Positions 10,000 through 17,669 of a stretch of DNA of 64,000 nt are shown here, piece by piece (positions within the stretch are counted from its first letter, which is position 1; every line of letters begins with the position of its first letter). The position numbers and the translations under genes are program-made. The stretch is from NCBI GenBank assembly GCA_022538095.1, contig JAKYXN010000005.1, positions 62,001 to 126,000 on the forward strand, in the 5' to 3' direction. Source of the stretch: Puniceicoccaceae bacterium K14 (GTDB taxonomy: Bacteria; Verrucomicrobiota; Verrucomicrobiia; Opitutales; Opitutaceae). The notes beneath the pieces were generated by a model. The model did no database searches. It was not told where the DNA came from and saw only the letters and a list, made by a program, of their open reading frames with translations.

Positions 10000-10449
10000 A
10001 TGCCGGGATCTCAGCAAATAAAGCACATATCCGGACACATACACCCATCGGATACAAACAGCAAAAAAAGTATTTTCCTAAAAGTCGATCGACGCAAATT
10101 GGCCAAACGTAGATGGCGAGGAGAAGCGGAAAACGGAGAAGCATTTGGGTTTGACCTAGGTCACCCGCTTACGGATTCAGACGCCTTCTACGAAGACGAA
10201 ACCTCAATTTATAGAATTCGGCAAGAAGCCGAAGCCGTATTGAAAATTCCCTTTTCTGAAATGAAACAAGCTGCTTACTACGGATGGATGATTGGCAACC
10301 TCCACTTCTCGGCAGCTTTCGATGACGATTGCGTCATAGCGGAAAATGACCCCGCAGTCCGTCAAATGCTAGAACGCAACCACATCCCATTCGAAGATAC
10401 AAATCGCGTCTTTCGCCCCACCATCGTTTCCCACGGCCACAGCCATTAG
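10000..10449 (+). CDS. ureE: Urease accessory protein UreE (nickel chaperone)
   Basis: A 149-residue metallochaperone that passes Ni2+ to the UreG/UreF/UreD complex. The N-terminal half is a peptide-binding domain (KKSIFLKVDRRKLAKRRWRG) and the second half is ferredoxin-like (AAYYGWMIGNLHFSA, MLERNHIPFEDTNRVFRP). It ends in a short His-rich tail, SHGHSH, that can bind nickel. The ATG follows the ureC stop after one base. Immediately after its own stop begins a 30-base terminal inverted repeat of an apparent insertion. Confidence 0.95.
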   Translation: MPGSQQIKHISGHIHPSDTNSKKSIFLKVDRRKLAKRRWRGEAENGEAFGFDLGHPLTDSDAFYEDETSIYRIRQEAEAVLKIPFSEMKQAAYYGWMIGNLHFSAAFDDDCVIAENDPAVRQMLERNHIPFEDTNRVFRPTIVSHGHSH

Positions 10450-10881
10450 AAGGATTGAGTTGTGAGGAGAGAGTAGTGAACATGAGCGGATCGCAACCTC
10501 AAATAAAGGAGAGATCTTTTGATTTCTCAATCCGTATTGTTAAGCTTTGCCAGTCTTTAGAAAACGATTCTCGAATTTCTCAAACCTTGGCAACTCAACT
10601 CTTACGCTCCGGTACATCAATTGGAGCAAATGTTGAAGAGGCAAATGGTAGTCAGAGCAAAGCAGATTTCACCGCAAAAATGTATATTGCCTGCAAAGAG
10701 GCACGCGAAACAAATTATTGGTTACGATTGTTAGTCGCAACCGAGTTGGTTGCAGAAAACAAGCTAGCTCCTTTAGTCGATGAATCAAATCATATTGTCG
10801 CTATTCTAACTGCGATAACTAAAACCTCACGCACCAACCGCTAACTCCAACTCACCATTCACTCCTCACCACTCACTCCTT
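10450..10881. mobile_element. Possible insertion cassette: four-helix-bundle gene flanked by 30-base imperfect inverted repeats
   Basis: Bases 10450-10479 and the reverse complement of 10852-10881 match at 25 of 30 positions, with the shared core AAGGA-TGAGT-GTGAGGAG. The left repeat starts on the base after the ureE stop. The right repeat ends 20 bases before the ureF ATG. Only the four-helix-bundle gene lies between them. No transposase and no obvious target duplication are visible. Confidence 0.6.
10482..10844 (+). CDS. Four-helix-bundle protein (S23 / 23S rRNA intervening-sequence protein family)
   Basis: A protein of 120 residues belonging to the four-helix-bundle family first seen in 23S rRNA intervening sequences. 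Typical motifs are FDFSIRIVKLCQSL, LATQLLRSGTSIGANVEEAN, QSKADFTAKMYIACKEARET, and YWLRLLVATELV. I chose the ATG preceded by GAGGAGAG, since the longer frame starts with TTG at 10455 inside the left repeat. The molecular function is unknown; family members form homo-oligomers and are often found in variable insertions. It has no known part in urease maturation and lies between ureE and ureF within an inverted-repeat frame. Confidence 0.88.
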   Translation: MSGSQPQIKERSFDFSIRIVKLCQSLENDSRISQTLATQLLRSGTSIGANVEEANGSQSKADFTAKMYIACKEARETNYWLRLLVATELVAENKLAPLVDESNHIVAILTAITKTSRTNR

Positions 10882-10901
10882 CAACTCCCTGGCTTACCCA
10901 T

Positions 10902-11567
10902 ATGCTACAGACCGTTGACCCGCTCTTTCCGATCGGATCATACGCTCATTCTTATGGCTTAGAGGAGCTCGTCCAGCTTGACCGAGTGAAAGATCCTGAA
11001 AGCCTGCAGCAATATATAGACAGCATTCTTTTCCCAAATTTAGAGCTATTCGAACTCCCGTATCTAAGATTCCTTTACGAAATAGCCCACACTGAAAATT
11101 GGGGAGAAATCAGTATTCTCGACCAGGAGATCGGAGCCGCCAAATTGACTAAGGAAATTCGCAATGCGAGCTCATCACAAGGGCAACAACGCCTGCGGAT
11201 TTTGCGAAAACTACGGCCTTGTTCGGAATTCGAAAAGCTTCAAGAACTTAAATTATCCAAAGAAGTGGCTCCTCATCACCTTACTGTCAATGCTATCGAA
11301 AACTCCATTCTCCAAACACCTCTACTACCCACGCTTTCAGCATGGACCTACCAAGCGCTTGCCGCTCCTTGTTCTGCGTCGTTGAAACTATTTAGAATCG
11401 GACAAGAAGGGGCACAACAAGTACTCACACAATCAATACAAAAAATCGAAAATGTCGTTGAAAAATCGCTCGAAATCGAGCGAGACCACGCTGGTTGCTT
11501 CAACCCCCTACTAGACATCGCTTCAGCCCGCCACGAACAAGCATTCTCACGACTTTTCATTTCGTAA
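10902..11567 (+). CDS. ureF: Urease accessory protein UreF, N-terminus probably trimmed
   Basis: A 221-residue all-helical GTPase-regulating chaperone of the UreDFG complex. The diagnostic motif LQTVDPLFPIGSYAHSYGLE begins at residue 2, and DHAGCFNPLLDIASARHEQA closes the protein. Codons just upstream of the ATG read WLTH, which continues the usual UreF N-terminal pattern WLxxLLQ. No ATG, GTG or TTG start occurs between the preceding stop (10842) and the ATG at 10902. The native start was therefore probably lost when the upstream cassette inserted. No Shine-Dalgarno sequence is visible. The core is intact, so function is likely retained. Confidence 0.93.
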   Translation: MLQTVDPLFPIGSYAHSYGLEELVQLDRVKDPESLQQYIDSILFPNLELFELPYLRFLYEIAHTENWGEISILDQEIGAAKLTKEIRNASSSQGQQRLRILRKLRPCSEFEKLQELKLSKEVAPHHLTVNAIENSILQTPLLPTLSAWTYQALAAPCSASLKLFRIGQEGAQQVLTQSIQKIENVVEKSLEIERDHAGCFNPLLDIASARHEQAFSRLFIS

Positions 11568-11608
11568 TCCCTACTGAACTATCAACCCATAAACTAAAGC
11601 CTTAATAA

Positions 11609-12226
11609 ATGACTGAATCCAAGTTTTCAAGACCTGTACGAATTGGAATAGGAGGCCCCGTTGGCTCAGGCAAAACCATGTTGCTTTTGCGTCTTTGTCA
11701 AAGACTCCGCGATGTCTACAAACTAGCCGTCATCACCAACGATATTTACACCCGTGAAGATGCTGAATTTTTGATCCGCAACGAAGCCCTTGAAACTGAG
11801 CGCGTTCTAGGTGTTGAAACAGGAGGCTGCCCTCACACAGCGATTCGCGATGATACCAGCATGAACATGGCCGCCATCGACGATCTAATCGAGCGAAACC
11901 CGGATACACAAGTCATCCTTATCGAAAGCGGTGGCGACAACCTATCAGCAACGTTCTCGCCCGAACTCGTCGATGCCTTTATCTATGTGATAGATGTTGC
12001 CGAAGGCGACAAAATCCCCCGTAAAGGCGGGCCCGCAATTCAGTATTCCGATTTAATGATCATCAACAAGACCGAGCTTGCTCCTTATGTGGGAGCAGAC
12101 CTTGGCGTGATGGAACGCGACAGCAAGAAAATGAGAGGCGAACGGCCATTCCTTTTTTGTGACCTTAAATCCGAAAAAGGTCTAATCGACGTAATCGATT
12201 GGCTACAAAAGGAATATCTCTTTTAA
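11609..12226 (+). CDS. ureG: Urease accessory GTPase UreG
   Basis: A 205-residue SIMIBI-class GTPase that powers nickel insertion into apo-urease. Motifs are P-loop GGPVGSGKT (residues 15-23), [28 protein letters not shown] (the Cys-Pro-His nickel site), [33 protein letters not shown] and [13 protein letters not shown]. All are intact and the length is standard. ureD follows within two bases. Confidence 0.98.
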   Translation: MTESKFSRPVRIGIGGPVGSGKTMLLLRLCQRLRDVYKLAVITNDIYTREDAEFLIRNEALETERVLGVETGGCPHTAIRDDTSMNMAAIDDLIERNPDTQVILIESGGDNLSATFSPELVDAFIYVIDVAEGDKIPRKGGPAIQYSDLMIINKTELAPYVGADLGVMERDSKKMRGERPFLFCDLKSEKGLIDVIDWLQKEYLF

Positions 12227-12228
12227 TT

Positions 12229-13065
12229 TTGCCTGAACTCACTACACTACATCAGCGCTTACATGGCTACTTAAAACTCATCGCAGAATGCGATGAAGAT
12301 GGCCGCACTCGCCTCTCACGTCGCGCATTCAAGCCTCCCATTCATATCAGTAAGGCTTATTGGAATGATCACAGCTTATTGCTCAATGTCATGTCCCCGA
12401 CCGCAGGATTGCTTCAAGGCGATTCAATCGACATCGATGTTTGTACCCATCCAAGGACAAGCCTGACCTTATCGAGCCCAGCAGCTCTCCGTATCCATAA
12501 AATGGAAAATGGGCTGGCTCGATTGACCCAAGCCTACCATGTAGCAAGCAATAGCTTTGTAGAGATGAACCCTGAATGGCTCATACCTCAAGCTCAAAGC
12601 TCCTTCCTACAAAAGACGATTCTAAACATCGAGGCAGGAGGAGAGCTCTTGTTCATCGAAGCCTTTGCTCCTGGTCGAGTGGCCCACGGAGAAACATTTT
12701 CATTCGATCGATTCGATAGCCACTTAAGGCTAAGTTACGACAATAGACTATCCGCACTCGAACATTTCTCACTCTCAGATCGCACTTCTCTGCAACCATG
12801 GAAAGGCTCAATAAAAAACGCATTCTACATTTCGGCTTTTCTCGTATCCGAAAAATTAGAACAAAACTCTGAGATTTGGAAAGAAATCCACGCCCTCCAA
12901 TCGAGTGACATTCTCGTCGGTTGTAGCCAGCTCGCTCAAGGCCCATGCTGGAGCGTTAAACTACTTTCTGAAAAACCCGAAGTTGCTAGGCGAATGATCG
13001 AACAAATCCGACAGTTATTCTACCTAGCCATCGGAAGGCATTGTTCAAATCTCCGGCGACAGTAA
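12229..13065 (+). CDS. ureD: Urease accessory protein UreD (UreH)
   Basis: A scaffold protein that binds urease and channels nickel from UreG. Family motifs are SPTAGLLQGDSIDIDV, SPAALRIHKM, NPEWLIPQAQSSF, EAFAPGRVAHGE and RHCSNLRRQ at the C-terminus. No ATG lies near the 5' end. I favour the TTG two bases after the ureG stop (278 residues), with AAAAGGA about 15 bases upstream. A TTG at 12199 inside ureG would add ten residues. ureD is often the first gene of urease operons, but here it is last. Confidence 0.92.
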   Translation: MPELTTLHQRLHGYLKLIAECDEDGRTRLSRRAFKPPIHISKAYWNDHSLLLNVMSPTAGLLQGDSIDIDVCTHPRTSLTLSSPAALRIHKMENGLARLTQAYHVASNSFVEMNPEWLIPQAQSSFLQKTILNIEAGGELLFIEAFAPGRVAHGETFSFDRFDSHLRLSYDNRLSALEHFSLSDRTSLQPWKGSIKNAFYISAFLVSEKLEQNSEIWKEIHALQSSDILVGCSQLAQGPCWSVKLLSEKPEVARRMIEQIRQLFYLAIGRHCSNLRRQ

Positions 13066-13134
13066 ACTTTTTAGACTTTAAGAAGAGCTCTCAGTCTCTA
13101 TAGCTATTCAACAAACAACCAACACGACATATAT

Positions 13135-13761
13135 ATGCATCTTCCAAACGAGTACATAAGCGACGCGACCTGCATCGCAACAGCCGCCATTAGCGCCACC
13201 GCAATTACCTGGGCAACCTCATCTACCCTTAAAACCAAGATGAAGGAAAATTCTGCATTGGCCTTAGGAGTTGCAACCTCTCTTGTTTTCGTCGCTCAAA
13301 TGCTCAACTACCCAATAATGAATGGTGTGTCAGGACACTTAATTGGAGGTGCTCTACTTGGTGCCCTTTTCGGACCAGCAAGAGCAATCCTAGCAATGGT
13401 TAGCATAACACTCTTTCAAGCCCTCCTGCTCGGTGACGGTGGCTTGGCTGCGATCGGAGCAAATAGCATAAATCTAGCGATTATTCCTGCCCTACTCGGA
13501 GCTGGGGGAGCCCGTCTTTGCCAGTGCATCGAATTCAAGGCCGTTGCCATCGCATCAGCCGCTGTCATTGCAACGTTCCTGGGTGCCATCAGTGCAAGCG
13601 TAATGATTTCGACCAGCTCCAATGCCACCCTTTCAGAAAGTTTACACGCAATGGCATACTCACATTTGATCGCTGGACTCTACGAAGGAGGTCTCACATT
13701 GGTTGCCTACGCTCTAGTACAACGCTTCATAAAAGTTTCTGAATTAGAAACCATTCGCTAA
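13135..13761 (+). CDS. CbiM/NikM-like nickel (or cobalt) transporter substrate component
   Basis: A 208-residue membrane protein of the CbiM family with about six hydrophobic segments. The N-terminus MHLPNEYI places His at position 2, which in this family helps bind the metal through the free N-terminus. The core NYPIMNGVSGHLIGGALLGA plus DGGLAAIGANSINLAI is diagnostic. Its position 70 bases after ureD points to Ni2+ uptake for urease. The T and ATPase components (NikQ/NikO) are not in the window, so it either uses components encoded elsewhere or works with the PDGLE protein downstream. Confidence 0.9.
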   Translation: MHLPNEYISDATCIATAAISATAITWATSSTLKTKMKENSALALGVATSLVFVAQMLNYPIMNGVSGHLIGGALLGALFGPARAILAMVSITLFQALLLGDGGLAAIGANSINLAIIPALLGAGGARLCQCIEFKAVAIASAAVIATFLGAISASVMISTSSNATLSESLHAMAYSHLIAGLYEGGLTLVAYALVQRFIKVSELETIR

Positions 13762-13796
13762 ACTTACCCTCAAAAGTGGGAAAGCAGTAAGTATCA

Positions 13797-13943
13797 ATGA
13801 CTCTTAGCCCCCCTCCCCACTCAACTGTTAATCTAACCTCGCAAATCAGTGGTACATTAAACTGCTGGAAACAGATTGAAGTCAAAGGCGTTGACTCTAC
13901 CCTGAGTATAGGTACCCACGACAGTGAACAAAAAACGATCTAA
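13797..13943 (+). CDS. Possible 48-residue ORF, unknown
   Basis: A short frame beginning MTLSPPPHSTVNLTSQ lies between the CbiM-like gene and the next small gene and ends 5 bases before that gene's ATG. No family, signal peptide or membrane segment is recognised and no good ribosome site precedes it. It is listed because the gap is otherwise empty and spacing to the next gene is tight. It may be chance. Confidence 0.2.
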   Translation: MTLSPPPHSTVNLTSQISGTLNCWKQIEVKGVDSTLSIGTHDSEQKTI

Positions 13944-13948
13944 ACATA

Positions 13949-14101
13949 ATGGCATATACACCAAGTAAAGACTACAAGCGCCGCGAGCGCGAACAGAGAA
14001 AACGCGATAAAAAACTTGCACGTGAGGAAGCAAAAGCTGCAGCTGCAGCAGAAGAAGCAGAAACTGCCAGCAAGGCTGAGTCTGAAAAAACAGAGTCTTA
14101 A
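13949..14101 (+). CDS. Small basic/Ala-Glu-rich protein, 50 residues
   Basis: The frame encodes a highly charged peptide starting MAYTPSKDYKRREREQRKRD, followed by an Ala/Glu-rich tail and ending EKTES. The first half is strongly basic, the second acidic and helical, so it probably forms one long helix or coiled coil. No enzymatic domain is present. It lies between the two nickel-transport genes in the same orientation. The function is unknown; RNA or ribosome binding is a guess from composition. Confidence 0.6.
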   Translation: MAYTPSKDYKRREREQRKRDKKLAREEAKAAAAAEEAETASKAESEKTES

Positions 14102-14167
14102 TATAAAAGACTCCTCAATAACATAGGCTCCAAAGCACCGCAAAACGCCCCCTTACAATAAGGAAAC

Positions 14168-14428
14168 ATGAATCTTCGGTTAACAGCGATTTGGTTGGGG
14201 GCAGTACTAGTCCTTGCTACTTTCGCTGCCCGCTTCAGCTCCCAATCACCCGATGGGCTCGAGTATGCTGCCATTGAACTTGAGCTAAGCTCTGAAACGG
14301 GTACAGCAACCGAGTTACGCACGAATACATGGGCAGAAGGCACCGGCATTGGACTAGCGGCCATACTTGCCGGAAGTCTAGTGACTTTAGTCAGTTTTAG
14401 GAAGAAGATCGCACAGAGAAATAATTAG
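14168..14428 (+). CDS. PDGLE-domain protein, accessory subunit of the nickel transporter
   Basis: An 86-residue protein with an N-terminal membrane helix (residues 5-21), the motif SPDGLEYAAIELEL at about 27-40, and a second helix near 60-77. PDGLE proteins fill the place of CbiN next to CbiM/NikM in Ni/Co ECF-type transporters, and both ends anchored with a periplasmic loop fits that role. An AAGGAA ribosome site sits at a good distance before the ATG. With the CbiM-like protein it forms the membrane substrate-capture part of a nickel importer serving urease. Confidence 0.8.
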   Translation: MNLRLTAIWLGAVLVLATFAARFSSQSPDGLEYAAIELELSSETGTATELRTNTWAEGTGIGLAAILAGSLVTLVSFRKKIAQRNN

Positions 14429-14453
14429 CAGAGCGTTCTCAAAATCTCTATTA

Positions 14454-15425
14454 ATGCTCCTTCTCTCGCCTTCCAGATCCCACAGCCTCCTTTTACCCCT
14501 TCTTTTAGGAATCATCGGCCTTTTTCCCGGATGTCAAAATCCGGCGGTTATGAGTGTTTCTGACACTCCCCTTCCCCTAGCCCCACAGGACTATCGCGAA
14601 AAGTATACAGGACTTACCTTTCCTCCAAAAATATTGGAAATGGCGGTGGCCGCAATAAAGGACTATGAGCAGGAAAATCCCGGTCTGGGAAAAGGAATTT
14701 CCTACCGCGCTCCTAACAGCAAACTCGAATTCTACATTTACGACCTGCAAGCAGCCATAATCCCGAATGGGACAAAAAGCGAAGCAATCACCAAAGCATT
14801 CGAAAGTGCCATCGCCGATGTTCGCTCTACTGCCGATTCCGGTTTCTACAAAAACTTCTCCATTGAAACGTCCAACGAGATCGAACTCGGCGATCATTCC
14901 TTTCTCCATAGTCGCTTTGCTTACAGTGAGGAACTCATCGCAAAAGAATCCCACTTGCTTGTTACCGGATTCAATACGCAAATCGTAAAAATACGTCTTA
15001 CTCTTTCGGAGAAAAATTTCTCTATACTTGACCTTTCGCTGACAAACAACCCATTCACTTCCGAGCGCAAGCAAGCCTTCCAACAAATTGCGAAGATTTT
15101 CAAAGATAGTAAGACCCTCGGCTACACAGGCGTTTCGCTAGAACAAATACAATCTCTTCAAGAAAATCTCCAAAAAGTGAATACCGACGACGGTATCTCT
15201 ACAAACGAGGCCATTACAATCGCCCAAATTGAGTTGATCAACAAAGGTTATGCACACACTTGGGATATTATGAAGCCAGCAGAAGCTATCCCCTCACCGG
15301 TTGCTCACTTTCAAACATCTTTTCCTAAACGTAATCAGCAGAAAAAACAAGAGACTCTACAAGTTTGGATAAGCGACAATGGGGCAGTTACAGTCGAACA
15401 AAAGGACTTTGAAGCTCAATTTTGA
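14454..15425 (+). CDS. Putative lipoprotein of unknown function
   Basis: A 323-residue protein. The N-terminal segment SLLLPLLLGIIGLFPGCQ looks like a lipoprotein signal with the lipid-attached Cys at about residue 27. The rest is soluble and mixed alpha/beta with no motif I recognise. The central part (FYKNFSIETSNEIELGDHSF, SEELIAKESHLLVTGF) has the pattern of a small periplasmic beta-sandwich domain. It ends 6 bases from the convergent helicase gene. It follows the nickel genes by 25 bases and could be co-transcribed, but no functional link is evident. Confidence 0.75.
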   Translation: MLLLSPSRSHSLLLPLLLGIIGLFPGCQNPAVMSVSDTPLPLAPQDYREKYTGLTFPPKILEMAVAAIKDYEQENPGLGKGISYRAPNSKLEFYIYDLQAAIIPNGTKSEAITKAFESAIADVRSTADSGFYKNFSIETSNEIELGDHSFLHSRFAYSEELIAKESHLLVTGFNTQIVKIRLTLSEKNFSILDLSLTNNPFTSERKQAFQQIAKIFKDSKTLGYTGVSLEQIQSLQENLQKVNTDDGISTNEAITIAQIELINKGYAHTWDIMKPAEAIPSPVAHFQTSFPKRNQQKKQETLQVWISDNGAVTVEQKDFEAQF

Positions 15426-15431
15426 AGAAAC

Positions 15432-16631
15432 TTATCGCCCTGATCGACCAAACAAACGGCTAGTCGTTCTACCGGCTGATCGCTTTTCTTCCGCTTCAAA
15501 CAGAGCAGAGTACATGTACTTGAAACCTTCGATTTTCTTTCGCTCTACCTTCTGACCAATGAAATGTTCAATCGCTTTAGAGTTCTTAACTTCATCCTCA
15601 GTTAGCAAGGTGAAAGCATCTCCCTCTGTCTGAGCTCGACCTGTACGACCAATACGGTGAACATAATCCTCAGGATTTAGCGGGACATCGTAGTTGATAA
15701 CATGCGACACACCCGCAACATCTAATCCTCGAGCTGCGATATCGGTAGCGACTAATATTTCAGCTTTTCCGGATTTAAAATCAGCTAAAGCAGCGGTACG
15801 CTCGCGCTGGGTACGATCCGAGTGCAACACCGCAACAGAATGGCCCAATCGCTCCAAACGACGCGAAACCATGTCTGCATTGAATTTGGTACGCGTAAAA
15901 ATCAATACACTCTGAAAAGTCGTGCGAGACATTAACTCTATCAAAAGCTTGTACTTCTGACGCTCGACAACCGGATAAAATGCATGGGAAATTGTTTCTG
16001 CAGCCGACCGCGAACGTCCAATTTCCACCTTCTCAGGGTCCTTGAGAACCCACTTGCTAAGGGATTCAATCTCTCGAGGCATCGTCGCGGTGAATAGCAA
16101 AGTCTGACGTTCATCCGGACAATTTTTAATAATTCGCTTAACGTCAGGGAGAAAACCCATGTCTAGCATGCGATCAACTTCGTCCAAGATCAAAACCTTC
16201 ACTTGGCTCAAGTCAGCTGTTCCCTGACCGATATGGTCCAACAAGCGGCCAGGAGTTGCGACAACGATCTCTACGCCGGATTTCAACTGATCAATCTGAC
16301 GTTGGTACTTCACGCCCCCAAAGATGACCGCCACTTTGATCTCATCCAAATACTTTGAGTACTTTTCGATAGCCTCCTCAACCTGAGCGGCCAATTCACG
16401 TGTCGGCTCGAGTATCAAAACCTGCGTTTTCTTACCTGGCTCTAGACCATTGAGTACTGGGAGTGAAAACGCAGCAGTCTTTCCTGTCCCTGTCTGAGCA
16501 GATCCGATGAGGTCCTTACCTTCTAAAACTATAGGAATCGCCTGAGTTTGAATAGGAGACGGTTCGGTAAAACCGAGGTCGTTGACTGCTTTAACAATAG
16601 GTTCTGAAAGTCCGAGAGCACTAAAAGGCAT
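15432..16631 (-). CDS. DEAD-box ATP-dependent RNA helicase, RhlE-like
   Basis: A 399-residue RNA helicase with all core motifs: Q motif (GFTEPSPIQTQAIP), motif I AQTGTGKT, Ia PTRELA, Ib TPGRLLD, motif II, III TAT, IV VLIFTRTK, V DIAARGLD, and VI HRIGRTGRA. Motif II reads DEVD instead of DEAD. The phrase RMLDMGFLPDVKRI is typical of the RhlE group. The C-terminal tail is short and basic. Such helicases act in ribosome assembly or mRNA decay, often in the cold. It is a single-gene unit convergent with the lipoprotein gene. Confidence 0.92.
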   Translation of the reverse strand: MPFSALGLSEPIVKAVNDLGFTEPSPIQTQAIPIVLEGKDLIGSAQTGTGKTAAFSLPVLNGLEPGKKTQVLILEPTRELAAQVEEAIEKYSKYLDEIKVAVIFGGVKYQRQIDQLKSGVEIVVATPGRLLDHIGQGTADLSQVKVLILDEVDRMLDMGFLPDVKRIIKNCPDERQTLLFTATMPREIESLSKWVLKDPEKVEIGRSRSAAETISHAFYPVVERQKYKLLIELMSRTTFQSVLIFTRTKFNADMVSRRLERLGHSVAVLHSDRTQRERTAALADFKSGKAEILVATDIAARGLDVAGVSHVINYDVPLNPEDYVHRIGRTGRAQTEGDAFTLLTEDEVKNSKAIEHFIGQKVERKKIEGFKYMYSALFEAEEKRSAGRTTSRLFGRSGR

Positions 16632-16725
16632 GATGCGTATATGCTTAGCTAAAAAAAATAAGCAAGCTCTGCTTTTAGATCAAAAAAAGGGATTATTAGC
16701 AGTAGTTGCGGGTAAACAAACAAAA

Positions 16726-17172
16726 TTAAGCCAAAGAAGTGGACGGCCTTTGATAAAGATCTGATTCGAGCACCATCGTGATAAAGAGAATCAGATCCGC
16801 AGAATCCATCGTATAGTTACGTTTGTACGCATCTCGTATCGCTCGTATCTTTTTTGGGTCAATTCTTCGTACACTCCTCAAGTTGAATGAATCCATCTTC
16901 CATTTCGCAAAACTGCGGCAAGCTATTGGCTCATCTACAATGCGGTAAACCTCAGTATGCCTTCTATCCCTCTCGAGCTTAGACATAAGAGTTTCCACAT
17001 TGATTTTTTCTCCTTCGATCACCTGCATGAAGTAACCTCCATGATAGAAAAGCACTCCTGTAATTCCGAGTAGATCGTTATTGATGAGCGACTTCTGTGT
17101 GATGTCCGCCATTACAGAATCAACCTCAAAACCACATCCCGCGAATTTGCTAATATACACAACTAGATGCAT
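16726..17172 (-). CDS. BLUF-domain blue-light sensor
   Basis: A short (148-residue) flavin-binding photoreceptor. The residues of the photocycle are present: Tyr6 (LVVYIS), Asn31/32 (NNDLLGITG), Gln50 (YFMQVIEGE), Trp91 and Met93 (KWKMDSF), at the same numbers as in PixD/SLL1694-type proteins. After the BLUF domain only about 45 residues of helix remain, and no EAL, GGDEF or DNA-binding module. It therefore belongs to the short BLUF class that signals by protein-protein contact. No partner gene is adjacent: the flanking genes are a helicase and an ABC exporter. Confidence 0.92.
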   Translation of the reverse strand: MHLVVYISKFAGCGFEVDSVMADITQKSLINNDLLGITGVLFYHGGYFMQVIEGEKINVETLMSKLERDRRHTEVYRIVDEPIACRSFAKWKMDSFNLRSVRRIDPKKIRAIRDAYKRNYTMDSADLILFITMVLESDLYQRPSTSLA

Positions 17173-17533
17173 AGCTACTCCTCCATTCTTCGAACGTTAA
17201 ACCTATAAACTGAGGAAGTAAATTTAGCCTGCCAAGCGAAGTTAGGCAAATGCATCAACCTAGCAATTTTCATTTAAATACTATATTTACATAAGAACCG
17301 CCGCTCATGATTTAAAAACTTCCCTGCACATATATTCTAAATCGTAAAAATCGGGGGATAAAAACGATTTTTCAAAACTTGTTCTTGATCCAATCCCGTG
17401 AGCCCCTAGAAACACTCTGAAATCCAATCAAGTAACTCTATGAATCTCGCAATGTATATCATTAATCGCCATCTCAACTCAATTGGGATCGGTATCGCGG
17501 GATTGCACAGTAGACGTTAACGTTTCCCTAGCA

Positions 17534-17571
17534 GCCCGCTTATTAACAGCAGCGGGCACTATAGTTTTTTT
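17534..17571 (+). terminator. First of two tandem hairpins sharing one stem
   Basis: GCCCGCT (17534-17540) pairs with AGCGGGC (17551-17557) across a 10-base loop. Seven bases later comes a run of seven T. The gap before the T run makes it a weaker terminator than the second hairpin. Confidence 0.45.
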
Positions 17572-17584
17572 CACTTTCGAGTTG

Positions 17585-17613
17585 GCCCGCTTATCAAACA
17601 AGCGGGCTTTTTT
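17585..17613 (+). terminator. Rho-independent terminator upstream of the ABC exporter genes
   Basis: GCCCGCTT (17585-17592) and AAGCGGGC (17600-17607) form a perfect 8-bp stem with a 7-base loop, directly followed by six T. It lies 57 bases before the GTG of the first exporter gene, so it either ends an upstream transcript or acts as an attenuator. Confidence 0.8.
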
Positions 17614-17669
17614 GCGTCCCCCGAGCTTATTTCTTCAAGCGTCAACTCTGTATCCGACCAACCACTTCC

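Larger units (their letters stand above)
17173..17669. other. Structured 497-base intergenic region before the ABC exporter pair
   Basis: No convincing gene. The region holds an 8-base inverted repeat, CAATCCCG (17391-17398) and CGGGATTG (17498-17505), about 100 bases apart, and then two consecutive hairpins with the same stem sequence (listed separately), the second a terminator. This arrangement could be a small RNA with its terminator or an attenuated leader for the downstream exporter. Promoter positions are not clear. Confidence 0.45.

Noticed and set aside
10851-10881. CTCAC-rich repeats before ureF as a CRISPR or microsatellite
   Set aside because: The units are irregular and too short. 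They are better explained as the right inverted repeat of the four-helix-bundle cassette.
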